Source of the DNA: Halomonas stenophila
GTDB taxonomy: Bacteria > Pseudomonadota > Gammaproteobacteria > Pseudomonadales > Halomonadaceae
Direction: 5' to 3'
Length of the DNA: 64,000 bases
Assembly: GCF_014192275.1 (NCBI RefSeq)
Contig: NZ_JACHXR010000003.1
Location: 358,571 to 422,570, forward strand
The notes below the pieces were generated by a model. It worked only from the letters and a program-made list of their open reading frames with translations. It was not told the DNA's origin and ran no database searches. This document shows positions 37,821-45,916 of the stretch, in pieces. A program made the translations under genes and the position numbers. Each line of letters starts with the position of its first letter. Positions within the stretch are counted from its first letter, which is position 1.

Positions 37821-38993
37821 GTGTCGGCAGACCGGCAGGCAAGGCCCTCGGCAGAGGCGTGCGAGCAACAGGCGCGCCTGAATGCCGTCCTGATGGCCTG
37901 CGGGATCATCGGCCTGCTCTGCTATCTGCCCTTCGACTACTGGATGGTCCCCGAGCGCTGGCCGGCCCTGTGGGTCGGCCGGCTGCTGGTGGTGGGACTG
38001 CTGGCGCTGTGCCTGGCCTGGCAGCATCGCCGGCCCATGCGCAGCGAGCGGGCGCTGCTGGTGGCGGCCCTGGGCACCACGCTGTTCCTGGCCTGGGGGG
38101 CCGCCCAGGTCACGGAGCCCTTCGCCTTCTTCTTCTGGAACCAGAGCCTGGCGGTGGTCATGTTCATCCTGCTGCCGGTGGTGTCCGTATGGCGCCCTGT
38201 CTACATGCTGGTGCACAACGGCGTGATGCTGGTGGCCTATGGCCTGTGCTTCGTCCTGTGGAGCCCCTTCGCGCTGGTCGAGCTGCTGCGTCTGGGCGGC
38301 GTCTTCCTGCTGATCGGCTGGCTGATCTCGCCGCTGCTCTCCTATGTGCGCTATGGCATCTTCCAGCGCACCGCCGCCCTGAGCCATGCGCTGCGGGAAC
38401 GCAACGCCGAGCTGACCGCCGCCAACCAGGAACTGGCGACCCAGCAGCAGGAACTGACCTACCTGGCCAACTTCAATGCCATGACCGGGCTGGCCAACCG
38501 CCGCTGGGGGATGACCTTCCTGCGCGAGAACCTCGACGACTGCTACCGCAAGCGTTGGCCGCTGTCCCTGCTGCTGGTGGACATCGACCGTCTCAAGGTC
38601 GTCAACGACAGCCACGGGCATGCCAGCGGCGACCGGTTGATCTGCCACGTGGCCCGAGCCATCGCCGACCAGTTGCGCAACGGCGAGCTGGCTTGCCGCC
38701 TGGGCGGCGACGAGTTCCTGATGATCATGCCCGACGCCGATGCGACCGAGGCCGGCGACCGGGTGCGTCGCCTCTCGGCGCTGGCGTCGGGGCGGCTCGA
38801 GAGCGACCCGGAGCTGGTGGCCACGGTCAGCGTCGGCGAGGCCACCTACCGGCCCTGGCAGGAGGGAGTGGCGGACATGGATATCCTCATCCAGCGGGCC
38901 GACAGCGCCATGTACAGCTGCAAGCGGCACAGCCGGCGGCAAACCCGCACCACCGACGAGGCGCCCAGGCGCGCTCGGCGCCGGGGCGATTAG
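37821..38993 (+). CDS. Membrane diguanylate cyclase (GGDEF)
   Basis: This 390-residue protein has about six membrane helices (residues 22-180), then a short coiled-coil linker (LRERNAELTAANQELATQQQEL). A GGDEF domain follows with an intact active site RLGGDEFLMIMP and the substrate motif DIDRLKVVNDSHGHASGD. It should make cyclic di-GMP. No RxxD inhibitory site is seen five residues before GGDEF. The start is GTG 37821 with GGAGGAG 5 bases upstream. The sensed signal is unknown; the membrane part is not a recognised MASE type. Confidence 0.87.
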   Translation: MSADRQARPSAEACEQQARLNAVLMACGIIGLLCYLPFDYWMVPERWPALWVGRLLVVGLLALCLAWQHRRPMRSERALLVAALGTTLFLAWGAAQVTEPFAFFFWNQSLAVVMFILLPVVSVWRPVYMLVHNGVMLVAYGLCFVLWSPFALVELLRLGGVFLLIGWLISPLLSYVRYGIFQRTAALSHALRERNAELTAANQELATQQQELTYLANFNAMTGLANRRWGMTFLRENLDDCYRKRWPLSLLLVDIDRLKVVNDSHGHASGDRLICHVARAIADQLRNGELACRLGGDEFLMIMPDADATEAGDRVRRLSALASGRLESDPELVATVSVGEATYRPWQEGVADMDILIQRADSAMYSCKRHSRRQTRTTDEAPRRARRRGD

Positions 38994-39078
38994 CCCTGTC
39001 ACGGCAGTGACACGCGACCGCCACGGTGGCGTCACCGCGGTGCGCCAGGCTGGTCGGGTCTGTCGAGGAGACCGCCCC

Positions 39079-39906
39079 ATGCCGACCCCGCCCACCGCCC
39101 GCACCCTCTTCGTCTCCGATGTCCACCTGGGCACCCGGGACTGCCAGGCCGAGCTGCTGGCGAGCCTGCTGCGTCGCGTGCGTCCCGAGCGCCTCTACCT
39201 GGTCGGCGACATCGTCGACCTGATCGCCATGCGCAAGCGGGCGGTGCTGCCCCCGGCCCAGCAGCGCCTGGCCGCCCGGCTGCTGCGCCTGGCCCGGGGG
39301 GGCTGCGAGATCGTCTACATCCCCGGCAACCATGATGCCGCCCTGCGGCGGCTGTGTGGCCTGCGCGTCCACCGGGTGCGCATCGAGCGGCGCATGATCC
39401 ATACCACCGCCGACGGCCGCTGCCTGCTGGTCAGCCATGGCGATGAGTTCGACACCCATGTGCGCATTGCCCCCTGGCTGCTGACCCTGGGCGACGGCAT
39501 GCACCAGTTCGTGCTGGCGCTCAATCGCTGGTGCAACCGCACCCGCGGCCTGCTGGGCCTGCCCTACTGGTCGCTGGCCAGCGCGCTCAAGCGCCGGGTC
39601 GGTGCCGCCCAGCGCTATGTCGCCCAGTTCGAGCAGGCGGCCTTGCACCAGGCGGCCCGGGAAGGGCTCGACGGCTACGTCGGCGGGCATATCCACAAGG
39701 CCGGGTTCCGGGCCCGGGACGGCGTGCTCTACTGCAACGACGGCGACTGGGTGGAACACTGCACGGCCCTGCTGGAGACACCCGACGGGCGGCTCCAACT
39801 GGTCGACTGGCGGGGTGAGATCATCGAGCGTGAACCCGTCATGGCGGCTTCGTCCGTTTCCGAGGGGGCGGCCTTGCCCGTCGCCGCGGCCGGTCGCGCC
39901 TCCTGA
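39079..39906 (+). CDS. LpxH-like metallophosphoesterase
   Basis: This 275-residue calcineurin-like phosphoesterase has the metal motifs in order: FVSDVHLGTRD, VGDIVDL, IPGNHD, LVSHGDEFD and GGHIHKAGF. It belongs to the UDP-2,3-diacylglucosamine pyrophosphatase-like group (COG2908) but is longer than LpxH and has VGDIVDL where LpxH has GDLFD. It may hydrolyse a pyrophosphate lipid precursor. The ATG at 39079 begins MPTPPTARTLFVSDVHLG. It lies 85 bp downstream of the GGDEF gene. Confidence 0.85.
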   Translation: MPTPPTARTLFVSDVHLGTRDCQAELLASLLRRVRPERLYLVGDIVDLIAMRKRAVLPPAQQRLAARLLRLARGGCEIVYIPGNHDAALRRLCGLRVHRVRIERRMIHTTADGRCLLVSHGDEFDTHVRIAPWLLTLGDGMHQFVLALNRWCNRTRGLLGLPYWSLASALKRRVGAAQRYVAQFEQAALHQAAREGLDGYVGGHIHKAGFRARDGVLYCNDGDWVEHCTALLETPDGRLQLVDWRGEIIEREPVMAASSVSEGAALPVAAAGRAS

Positions 39907-39925
39907 CGCCCCGCGCCCGGCGGCC

Positions 39926-40390
39926 TCATTCCGCGACGAAGGCGAGCAGCCGGCCGCAGATCAGCACCACCAGCCACAGCAGCAGCGAGGCGCCACCGGC
40001 CAGCCAGAGCCGGCGGCGCGTGGCGCGGGCCAGTCCCGGGCCCAGGTTCAGCCACAGGGCATTGCCGACGGCCGCGGCGATCAGGGTCAGCTTGGCCAGG
40101 AACAGCGGCATCGCCAGGTAGTCGCCGGGCGCGGCGAGGAACAGCAGGGCGCCGGTGGCCAGCGCCAGGACGAGGCCCAGGACGGCCACCGGCTGTAGTA
40201 GTCGGGCCGCATCGACCAGCGGCAGCTCGGGACGCCGGCCCATCAGGCGCAGGTCCAGTGGCAGGATCGCGCCGACCAGCAGGGCGATGCCCAGCACGTG
40301 CAGGGTGTTGACGCCGGCGTAGCCCCAGCGCGACAGCCGCATCCAGTCGGCCGGCGAGGTCTGTGCCAGCCACGCGATCAGACTATCCAC
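39926..40390 (-). CDS. DUF2214/DUF6644-like small integral membrane protein
   Basis: This 154-residue protein has four predicted membrane helices. The segment VNTLHVLGIALLVGAILPLDLRLMG resembles uncharacterised DUF2214/DUF6644-type membrane proteins, where a conserved His on helix 1 and Arg after it are found. The downstream neighbour, an exported DUF6152-like protein, faces the same way, suggesting a two-gene unit that may handle a metal or cofactor. Function is unknown. Confidence 0.6.
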   Translation of the reverse strand: MDSLIAWLAQTSPADWMRLSRWGYAGVNTLHVLGIALLVGAILPLDLRLMGRRPELPLVDAARLLQPVAVLGLVLALATGALLFLAAPGDYLAMPLFLAKLTLIAAAVGNALWLNLGPGLARATRRRLWLAGGASLLLWLVVLICGRLLAFVAE

Positions 40391-40411
40391 GAGGCGTCGA
40401 GCGGCGAGGGA

Positions 40412-40783
40412 TCACAGTCGGTCCGGATAGAGAGGGAAGGCCTCGCCGTCGATCCACAATTGCACGGCCTTGAGCCGCTTCTCGTCGGAGTCGCGCGAGG
40501 GCGCGCCCAGCACCCGGATCTCGATGCCCTCGGCCAGGTCCCCGGGCTCGAGGCCGGCGCGCCGGTTGCGCCAGGGCTGGCCGACTTCCACCGTCCAGGC
40601 GGTGCCGTCCACGTCCAGGGTCAGGTTGCCATGGGGGTTGCCCAGGCGAACCGCGGTGATGGTGCCGGTCAGCGTGGTGGGCTCGTCCTCTGCCCAGGCC
40701 CAGCCATGGTGGGCCTGGGCGGGAAACGCGAGGGTGATCAGGACGGCCAGAAGCAGACCGAGACGGGTAGGGGGGCGCAGCAT
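40412..40783 (-). CDS. Exported DUF6152-like protein
   Basis: This 123-residue protein has a signal peptide (LGLLLAVLITLAFPAQA) followed immediately by HHGWAW, the double His seen at the mature N-terminus of DUF6152 proteins. The rest is beta-rich (LTGTITAVRLGNPHGNLTLDVDGTAWTVEVG), with the NPHG motif. It may bind metal through HH. It is the upstream partner of the 4-TM protein, 21 bp apart. The ATG at 40783 is preceded by GGAGGATCCCACC. Confidence 0.65.
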   Translation of the reverse strand: MLRPPTRLGLLLAVLITLAFPAQAHHGWAWAEDEPTTLTGTITAVRLGNPHGNLTLDVDGTAWTVEVGQPWRNRRAGLEPGDLAEGIEIRVLGAPSRDSDEKRLKAVQLWIDGEAFPLYPDRL

Positions 40784-41019
40784 GGTGGGATCCTCCGTTC
40801 GGGTGGTGAATGTGCCGGCGGGCGGACAGGTTAACCATAGCCTGCCTGCGACCCGGCTGCCGCCGGCCACCGATCGCCGTTTCCGCCTGCTGCCATGCGA
40901 CGCGCTTCCGTCGGCGCCGCTTCCAGGCGCGCCGGCATGGCAGGACGACGCCAGAGGTTCTAGAACATAGGATGTGGCGGATTCACCTGCCATCATCCCC
41001 CCGCGAAAGGTTTCTCGTC

Positions 41020-41682
41020 ATGACCGCTTCCGTGCAAATCGTCGGCCCCCAATTCAGCACCTTCGTGCGCAGCGTCCAGCTGTGCTGCGAGGAGAAGGGC
41101 ATCCCCTACACCCTGGGCGCCGAGGTCGACGGCCGGCCCCTCGGCCTGCACTCCCCCGAGCACTACGCCCTGCACCCCTTCGGCAAGCTCCCGATCCTGC
41201 TCCACGGCGAGCGGCGCCTGATCGAGACACCGAGCATCTGCCGCTACCTCGACGCCGCCTTCGAGGGGCCACCGCTGCAACCCGAGGATCCCTGGGCGCG
41301 GGCCCAGGTCGATCAGTGGACCGGGATCCTCGCCCTCTACGTGGACCAGGCCCTGGTGCGTCGCTACCTGCTGGAGTTCGTCTTTCCCAAGGGCGAGGGG
41401 GGTGCCGTGCGCCAGGAGGCGGTCGCCGCGGCCCAGCCGGAGGTGGCGCGCCTGCTGGGCCTGCTCGAGGGGCAGCTGGCCCACGGCGACTACCTGGTGG
41501 GTGAGGCCTTCAGCATCGCCGACGCCATCGCCGCGCCGATGCTCGACTACCTGCTGGGCCTGCCCGCCGCCGAGGCCTTCCTCGCCGAGACCCCGCGGCT
41601 GGTGGCCTACACGCAGCGTCTGCGGGCGCGGCCCGCGGCCGCCCGGGTGCTGGTAGCGCCGGACCTGGGCGGGGCCTCCTAG
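41020..41682 (+). CDS. Glutathione S-transferase family protein
   Basis: This 220-residue protein has the thioredoxin-like N-domain: PQFSTFVRSVQLCCEEKGIPYTLGAEV, with HPFGKLPILLHGERRLIETPSICRYLD carrying cis-Pro and the glutathione gamma-glutamyl E-T/S motif. A helical C-domain follows (GDYLVGEAFSIADAIAAPMLDYL, the N-cap box). The residue in the active-site position is Ser/Thr-like (STFVRSV). Substrate unknown. The ATG at 41020 has GAAAGG upstream. A long hairpin at 41699-41749 follows the stop. Confidence 0.85.
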   Translation: MTASVQIVGPQFSTFVRSVQLCCEEKGIPYTLGAEVDGRPLGLHSPEHYALHPFGKLPILLHGERRLIETPSICRYLDAAFEGPPLQPEDPWARAQVDQWTGILALYVDQALVRRYLLEFVFPKGEGGAVRQEAVAAAQPEVARLLGLLEGQLAHGDYLVGEAFSIADAIAAPMLDYLLGLPAAEAFLAETPRLVAYTQRLRARPAAARVLVAPDLGGAS

Positions 41683-41698
41683 TCGCCGGGTCGCCTGC

Positions 41699-41749
41699 GC
41701 TCTCGGCGGACACCCCGGGCGTGGCTCCGCCCGCCGGCGCGGCCGAGAG
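41699..41749. terminator. Hairpin downstream of GST gene
   Basis: CTCTCGGC and GCCGAGAG arms enclose an inner GC-rich foldback (CGGGCG with CGCCCG). It is suited to ending the GST transcript, but there is no U-run. Confidence 0.4.
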
Positions 41750-41812
41750 TGGGAACACCGCCAGCTGCCGGCCACGCCGCGGCGGCCCCCATACCTGGCA
41801 CAAGGATGGCCC

Positions 41813-43048
41813 ATGCTGAATCTGCTCGCGATCATCGTCTCCCTCACCGCGGCGCTGGCCTGGCTCAACCAGCGGTTAATCCGCCTGCCCACCACCATCG
41901 GGGTGATGGCCATCGCCCTGGTGCTGTCCTGGGGGCTGCAGGGGCTGGCCTGGCTGGGGCTGCCGGGGCTCGAGGCGCGGGCCGCCGACTGGGTGGCGCG
42001 CTTCGACTTCAACGAGCTGGTCATGGAGGGCCTGCTGTCGCTGCTGCTGTTCGCCGGCGCCCTGCACATCGACCTGGACCGACTGCGGCGTTACCGCTGG
42101 TCGATCGGCTTCCTGGCCACCCTGGGGGTGGTGATCTCGACCCTGGCCATCGGCGCGGCGACCTACGGCCTGCTGCGCCTCGCCGGGGTCGAGCTGTCCT
42201 GGCTGTACTGCCTGGTGTTCGGCGCCCTGATCTCGCCCACCGATCCCATCGCCGTGCTGGGTATCCTGCGCAAGGCCGGGGCGCCGGTGGACCTGGAGCT
42301 GCGCATCGTCGGCGAGTCGCTGTTCAACGACGGGGTGGCCGTGGTGGTCTTCACCCTGCTGCTGGGCGCCGCCGCGGGCAGCGAGGCGCTCACCCCGGGC
42401 CATGCCGGGGCGCTCTTCCTGCAGGAGGCCGGCGGCGGCATCGCCCTGGGCCTGGCGGTGGGGGGGGTGGCCTATGCGCTGATGCGCAGCATCGACGAGT
42501 ACCGCATCGAGGTGCTGGTCTCCCTGGCCCTGGTGCTGGGCGGCTATGCGCTGGCCCTGCAGCTGCACGTGTCCGGTCCCATCGCCATGGTGGTCGCCGG
42601 CCTGCTGGTCGGCAACAAGGCCCGCGAGAGCGCCATGTCGGAGACCACCCGGGCGCAGCTCGATGCCTTCTGGGAGCTGATCGACGAGCTGCTCAACACC
42701 CTGCTGTTCGTGCTGCTCGGCCTCGAGGTGCTGCTGATCCCGTTCGCCGGATGGCAGCTGTGGGTCGCCGCCGGGCTGATCCCGGTGCTGCTCGGCGTGC
42801 GCCTGGTGACCATCGGGCTGCCGGTGATGCTGCTGCGCGAGACGCTGGGCTTCCGCCGGGGCTCGGCGCGGATCCTCACCTGGGGCGGCCTGCGTGGCGG
42901 CATCTCGGTGGCCCTGGCGTTGGCCATCCCCAGCGGCGAGGCCCGGGATGTGCTGCTGACCATCACCTACCTGATCGTGCTGTTCTCGATCCTCGTCCAG
43001 GGCCTGACCATCGGCCGGCTGGTGGCCCGGCTGCTGGCGCCCGAGTAG
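41813..43048 (+). CDS. CPA1-type Na+/H+ antiporter (NhaP-like)
   Basis: This 411-residue antiporter has about 12 helices. Key ion-site segments are ALISPTDPIAVLGILRKAGAP and GESLFNDGVAVVVFTLLL (the N-D pair). Conserved GGLRGGISVALALAIP appears in the C-terminal half. It exports Na+ for pH and salt homeostasis, apt for a halophile. It ends 4 bp from the convergent AEC transporter gene. Confidence 0.9.
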   Translation: MLNLLAIIVSLTAALAWLNQRLIRLPTTIGVMAIALVLSWGLQGLAWLGLPGLEARAADWVARFDFNELVMEGLLSLLLFAGALHIDLDRLRRYRWSIGFLATLGVVISTLAIGAATYGLLRLAGVELSWLYCLVFGALISPTDPIAVLGILRKAGAPVDLELRIVGESLFNDGVAVVVFTLLLGAAAGSEALTPGHAGALFLQEAGGGIALGLAVGGVAYALMRSIDEYRIEVLVSLALVLGGYALALQLHVSGPIAMVVAGLLVGNKARESAMSETTRAQLDAFWELIDELLNTLLFVLLGLEVLLIPFAGWQLWVAAGLIPVLLGVRLVTIGLPVMLLRETLGFRRGSARILTWGGLRGGISVALALAIPSGEARDVLLTITYLIVLFSILVQGLTIGRLVARLLAPE

Positions 43049-43052
43049 CCGT

Positions 43053-43988
43053 TCAGCCGAGACCGGCCAGGCCGGCGAGGCCCGTCAGGTAGAGCGGGAT
43101 CAGCAGAGGCGCCGCCAGGGTGGTGAGCAGCACCGCCAGCGCGCCCTTCTCGGGGGCGATGCCGAGTTCCATGGCCACCACCACCACGTTGGCGGCCATC
43201 GGCACCACGCCGATCAGCAACAGCGCCATGGCGAGCTCCGGCGAGAGCCCCAGGGTGGCCTGCAGCGCCAGCACGACGCCCAGGGCCAGCAGCGGCCAGA
43301 GCCCGTAGCGCACCGCCACGCAGGCGCTGATAAAGCGCAGATCGAATTCCCGTACGCTCACCCGGCCCAGCGTCATGCCGATGATCATCATGCCGAGCAG
43401 GGTATAGGTAGGCGGGAAGACCGCGAGCCCCTCCATGACCGCTGCCGGCACCGCGAGCCCGGAGGCCTCGACCAGCAGCGCCGCCAGGAAGGCGTAGATC
43501 ATCGGCAGGCGCAGGATCTTGACCAGGCTCTGGCGCACCGAGAAGCGTCCCCGGGCGCTCAGGTAGAAGCCCAGGGTGAACTCGTAGAGGGTCACCCCCA
43601 GCACCCCGAACAGGTAGAGGGTCACCCCCGAGGGTGGCAGCAGCACCAGGGCTACCGGCAGGCCGAAGTAGCCGGTGTTGCCGGTACCCGCCGAGAAGGC
43701 CAGCACGGCGCTCTCCTCGCCGGGCAGGGCGCGGCGGGCCAGGCGGCTGACCAGCAGGGCGACCAGGCTGGCCGCGACGAACAGGGCCCCGGTGATCAGC
43801 AGATAGGCCGGCGTGGGGCCGCCCTGGGTCAGGCCGCGGAAGAAGGTCAGCGGCGCGATCAGGTAGATCAGCAGGGTGGCGATGGGGCGGGGGTCCACCG
43901 CCAGGTGGCGGGCGGCCAGCCAGCCCAGGCCGACGAAGGCCAGCAGCGTCCACAGCGGACCCATCAGGGTGGCGGGATCGAGGCTCAT
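43053..43988 (-). CDS. AEC-family (auxin efflux carrier-type) transporter
   Basis: This 311-residue, roughly ten-helix carrier has the two-fold AEC layout: ATLLIYLIAPLTFFRGL near the N-terminus, SAGTGNTGYFGLPVALVLL, LPMIYAFLAALLVEASGL, and VVPMAANVVVVAMELG near the C-terminus. Bacterial AEC proteins move malonate, malate or other organic acids. The substrate is unknown. It is convergent with the antiporter and divergent from metF. Confidence 0.88.
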   Translation of the reverse strand: MSLDPATLMGPLWTLLAFVGLGWLAARHLAVDPRPIATLLIYLIAPLTFFRGLTQGGPTPAYLLITGALFVAASLVALLVSRLARRALPGEESAVLAFSAGTGNTGYFGLPVALVLLPPSGVTLYLFGVLGVTLYEFTLGFYLSARGRFSVRQSLVKILRLPMIYAFLAALLVEASGLAVPAAVMEGLAVFPPTYTLLGMMIIGMTLGRVSVREFDLRFISACVAVRYGLWPLLALGVVLALQATLGLSPELAMALLLIGVVPMAANVVVVAMELGIAPEKGALAVLLTTLAAPLLIPLYLTGLAGLAGLG

Positions 43989-44271
43989 GCATCACGTCCA
44001 TGTGGAGACAAGGTCCCTATCTTGCCTGGCTCCCCCCGGGCTGTCAGTCCGCCGGGGCGGGGCGGCCCGGCGGTTCTTTAGCACGTCTGGTTATACAGCC
44101 CGCGGTTTTTATATGAAGGAAATCGATGCAGAGTGACGAAACTTTCATTGGTCGCCCTGCCCGCGAATCGTCACAATGGCGCCAACTTCTCGCATTGCCC
44201 GGCCGGCGCCGGGCGGCTGCGCATCCTGACACCGCGTGTCCGAAGCGACGCGAACCACGAGGACCGGATCG

Positions 44272-45114
44272 ATGAGTGCACACGAGCATCCGCTGGGCAT
44301 CAGTTTCGAATTCTTCCCGCCCAACACCGACGCCGGGCGGGACAAGCTGATGCGCACCCGCGATGCCCTGGCCCCTCGCCAACCGCGCTTCTTCTCCGTC
44401 ACCTACGGTGCCGGCGGCTCCACCCAGCATCGCACCCTCAACACCGTGCAGGCCGTGCGCGAGTCAGGCATCACCACCGCGCCGCACCTGTCATGCATCG
44501 GCAGCGAGAAGGCGGTGCTGCGCGACCTGCTGGCCCAGTACCGCGAGCAGGGCATCGACAGCCTGGTGGCCCTGCGCGGCGACCTGCCCTCCGGCATGGG
44601 CGGCATCGGCGAGCTGCGCTATGCCAACGAACTCGTCGAGTTCATCCGCGAGGAGACCGGCGACCACTTCGAGATCGCCGTGGCGGCCTATCCGGAGTCC
44701 CATCCCCAGGCGCCCAGCCTCGACCGCGACGTGGAGAACTTCGCCCGCAAGATGAAGGCCGGGGCGAACCTCGCCATCACCCAGTACTTCTTCACTGCCG
44801 ACGCCTACTTCCACTTCGTCGAGCGGGCCCGCGCCCTGGGCGTCGAGGCGCCGATCGTGCCCGGCATCATGCCGATCACCAACTACACCAAGCTGGCGCG
44901 CTTCTCCGATGCCTGCGGCGCCGAGATCCCGCGCTGGATCCGCAAGCAGCTCGAGGCCTACGGCGACGACAGCGAGGCCATCGCCGCCTTCGGAGAGGAG
45001 GTGATCTCGCGGCTCTGCCAGCGCCTGCTCGACGGCGGCGCCCCGGGCCTGCACTTCTATACGCTGAACCAGGCCGAGCCGACCCTCAAGGTGCTCGACA
45101 ACATTTCCGCCTGA
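44272..45114 (+). CDS. metF: 5,10-Methylenetetrahydrofolate reductase
   Basis: This 280-residue FAD TIM-barrel enzyme starts HPLGISFEFFPPNTDAGRDKLM. It carries FFSVTYGAGGSTQHRTLNTV, HLSCIGSEKAVL, ALRGDLPSG and ITQYFFTADAYFHFV. It makes 5-methyl-THF for methionine synthesis, completing the methyl-cycle theme with metK and ahcY. GAGGACC precedes the ATG. A decayed copy of its last 60 bp or so lies 100 bp downstream. Confidence 0.95.
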   Translation: MSAHEHPLGISFEFFPPNTDAGRDKLMRTRDALAPRQPRFFSVTYGAGGSTQHRTLNTVQAVRESGITTAPHLSCIGSEKAVLRDLLAQYREQGIDSLVALRGDLPSGMGGIGELRYANELVEFIREETGDHFEIAVAAYPESHPQAPSLDRDVENFARKMKAGANLAITQYFFTADAYFHFVERARALGVEAPIVPGIMPITNYTKLARFSDACGAEIPRWIRKQLEAYGDDSEAIAAFGEEVISRLCQRLLDGGAPGLHFYTLNQAEPTLKVLDNISA

Positions 45115-45139
45115 ACCCAGCCGGCCGGGCGTGCAGGCC

Positions 45140-45225
45140 GGCTGCACTTCCCTCTCTATGCTGGCCTCGCCCAGGCCGAGCCGACCCGACCCTGCGCGTC
45201 CTCGAGGACCGGGCCGGATGCGCCT
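45140..45225 (+). pseudogene. Decayed duplicate of the metF 3' end
   Basis: The segment GGCTGCACTTC...CAGGCCGAGCCGACC(CGACC)CTGCGCGTCCTCGAGGAC parallels the true metF end, where the protein reads LHFYTLNQAEPTLKVLDN. Here, across small indels, it can be read as LHFPLYAGLAQAEPT and PTLRVLED. This looks like the remnant of a tandem duplication of the last 20 codons, now frameshifted and untranslated, just before sodC. Confidence 0.55.
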
Positions 45226-45295
45226 TCGCAGTGCGACAGGTTCTGGGCTAGCCTGTTGTTGCCATGTCCAGGGAAACAGGAAGAGGAGACGCCAG

Positions 45296-45826
45296 ATGCG
45301 CCAAGCCAGACTTGCGGGAATCGCGTTGTCTTGCCTGCTGCTTGCTGCCGGCTTCGGCCAGGCTCAGGCCAACGAGCACCGGGAAGTGGAGGTCAACCGG
45401 GTCAATCCCGAGGGTGTGGGGGAGTCTCTCGGTACCGTCACCCTCGAGGATACCGACCACGGCCTGCTGTTGACGCCGGACCTGAGCGGACTGTCTCCCG
45501 GCATCCACGGCTTCCATGTCCACGAGAACGCCGGATGCGGTCCGGAGGGGGAGTCGGCGGGCGCCGAGGCGGGCGGTCACTATGATCCCGACGAGACAGG
45601 TCGCCATGAAGGCCCCTATGGCGATGGCCACCTCGGTGACCTGCCGGTGCTGGTCGTCGACGAGGACGGGGAGGCGAGGCTGCCGGTGCTGGCCCCTCGA
45701 CTCGGTCTCGAAGACCTGCAGGGGCGCAGCCTGATGATCCATGAGGCGGGTGACAACTACGCCGACGAGCCGAAGCCGCTGGGGGGTGGTGGCGCCCGGG
45801 TGGCCTGCGGGATGATCGCTTCCTGA
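45296..45826 (+). CDS. sodC: Periplasmic Cu,Zn superoxide dismutase
   Basis: This 176-residue protein has a signal peptide (LAGIALSCLLLAAGFGQAQA). Metal ligands are H74 and H76 (GFHVHENAGC), bridging H95 (GGHYDP), H104, H112 and D115 (GDGHLGDLP), and H149 (LMIHEAGDNYAD). The disulfide cysteines are C81 and C171. It removes periplasmic superoxide. GAGGAGAC precedes ATG 45296. A perfect terminator stem follows. Confidence 0.95.
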   Translation: MRQARLAGIALSCLLLAAGFGQAQANEHREVEVNRVNPEGVGESLGTVTLEDTDHGLLLTPDLSGLSPGIHGFHVHENAGCGPEGESAGAEAGGHYDPDETGRHEGPYGDGHLGDLPVLVVDEDGEARLPVLAPRLGLEDLQGRSLMIHEAGDNYADEPKPLGGGGARVACGMIAS

Positions 45827-45863
45827 GCGAGCGTGGGCAAGCGACGGCACGAATCCTGACGCA

Positions 45864-45893
45864 GAAGGGCCCCGCCATCCGGCGGGGCCCTTC
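45864..45893. terminator. Bidirectional terminator between sodC and TRAP permease
   Basis: Perfect 13-bp arms GAAGGGCCCCGCC and GGCGGGGCCCTTC around ATCC separate the convergent genes. Confidence 0.7.
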
Positions 45894-45916
45894 GCGTGGT
45901 GCGTGACGGTGAGGCG

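Noticed and set aside
44133..44157. Seven-codon MKEIDAE leader ORF upstream of metF
   Set aside because: No ribosome site and no attenuator structure; it is too short to support.
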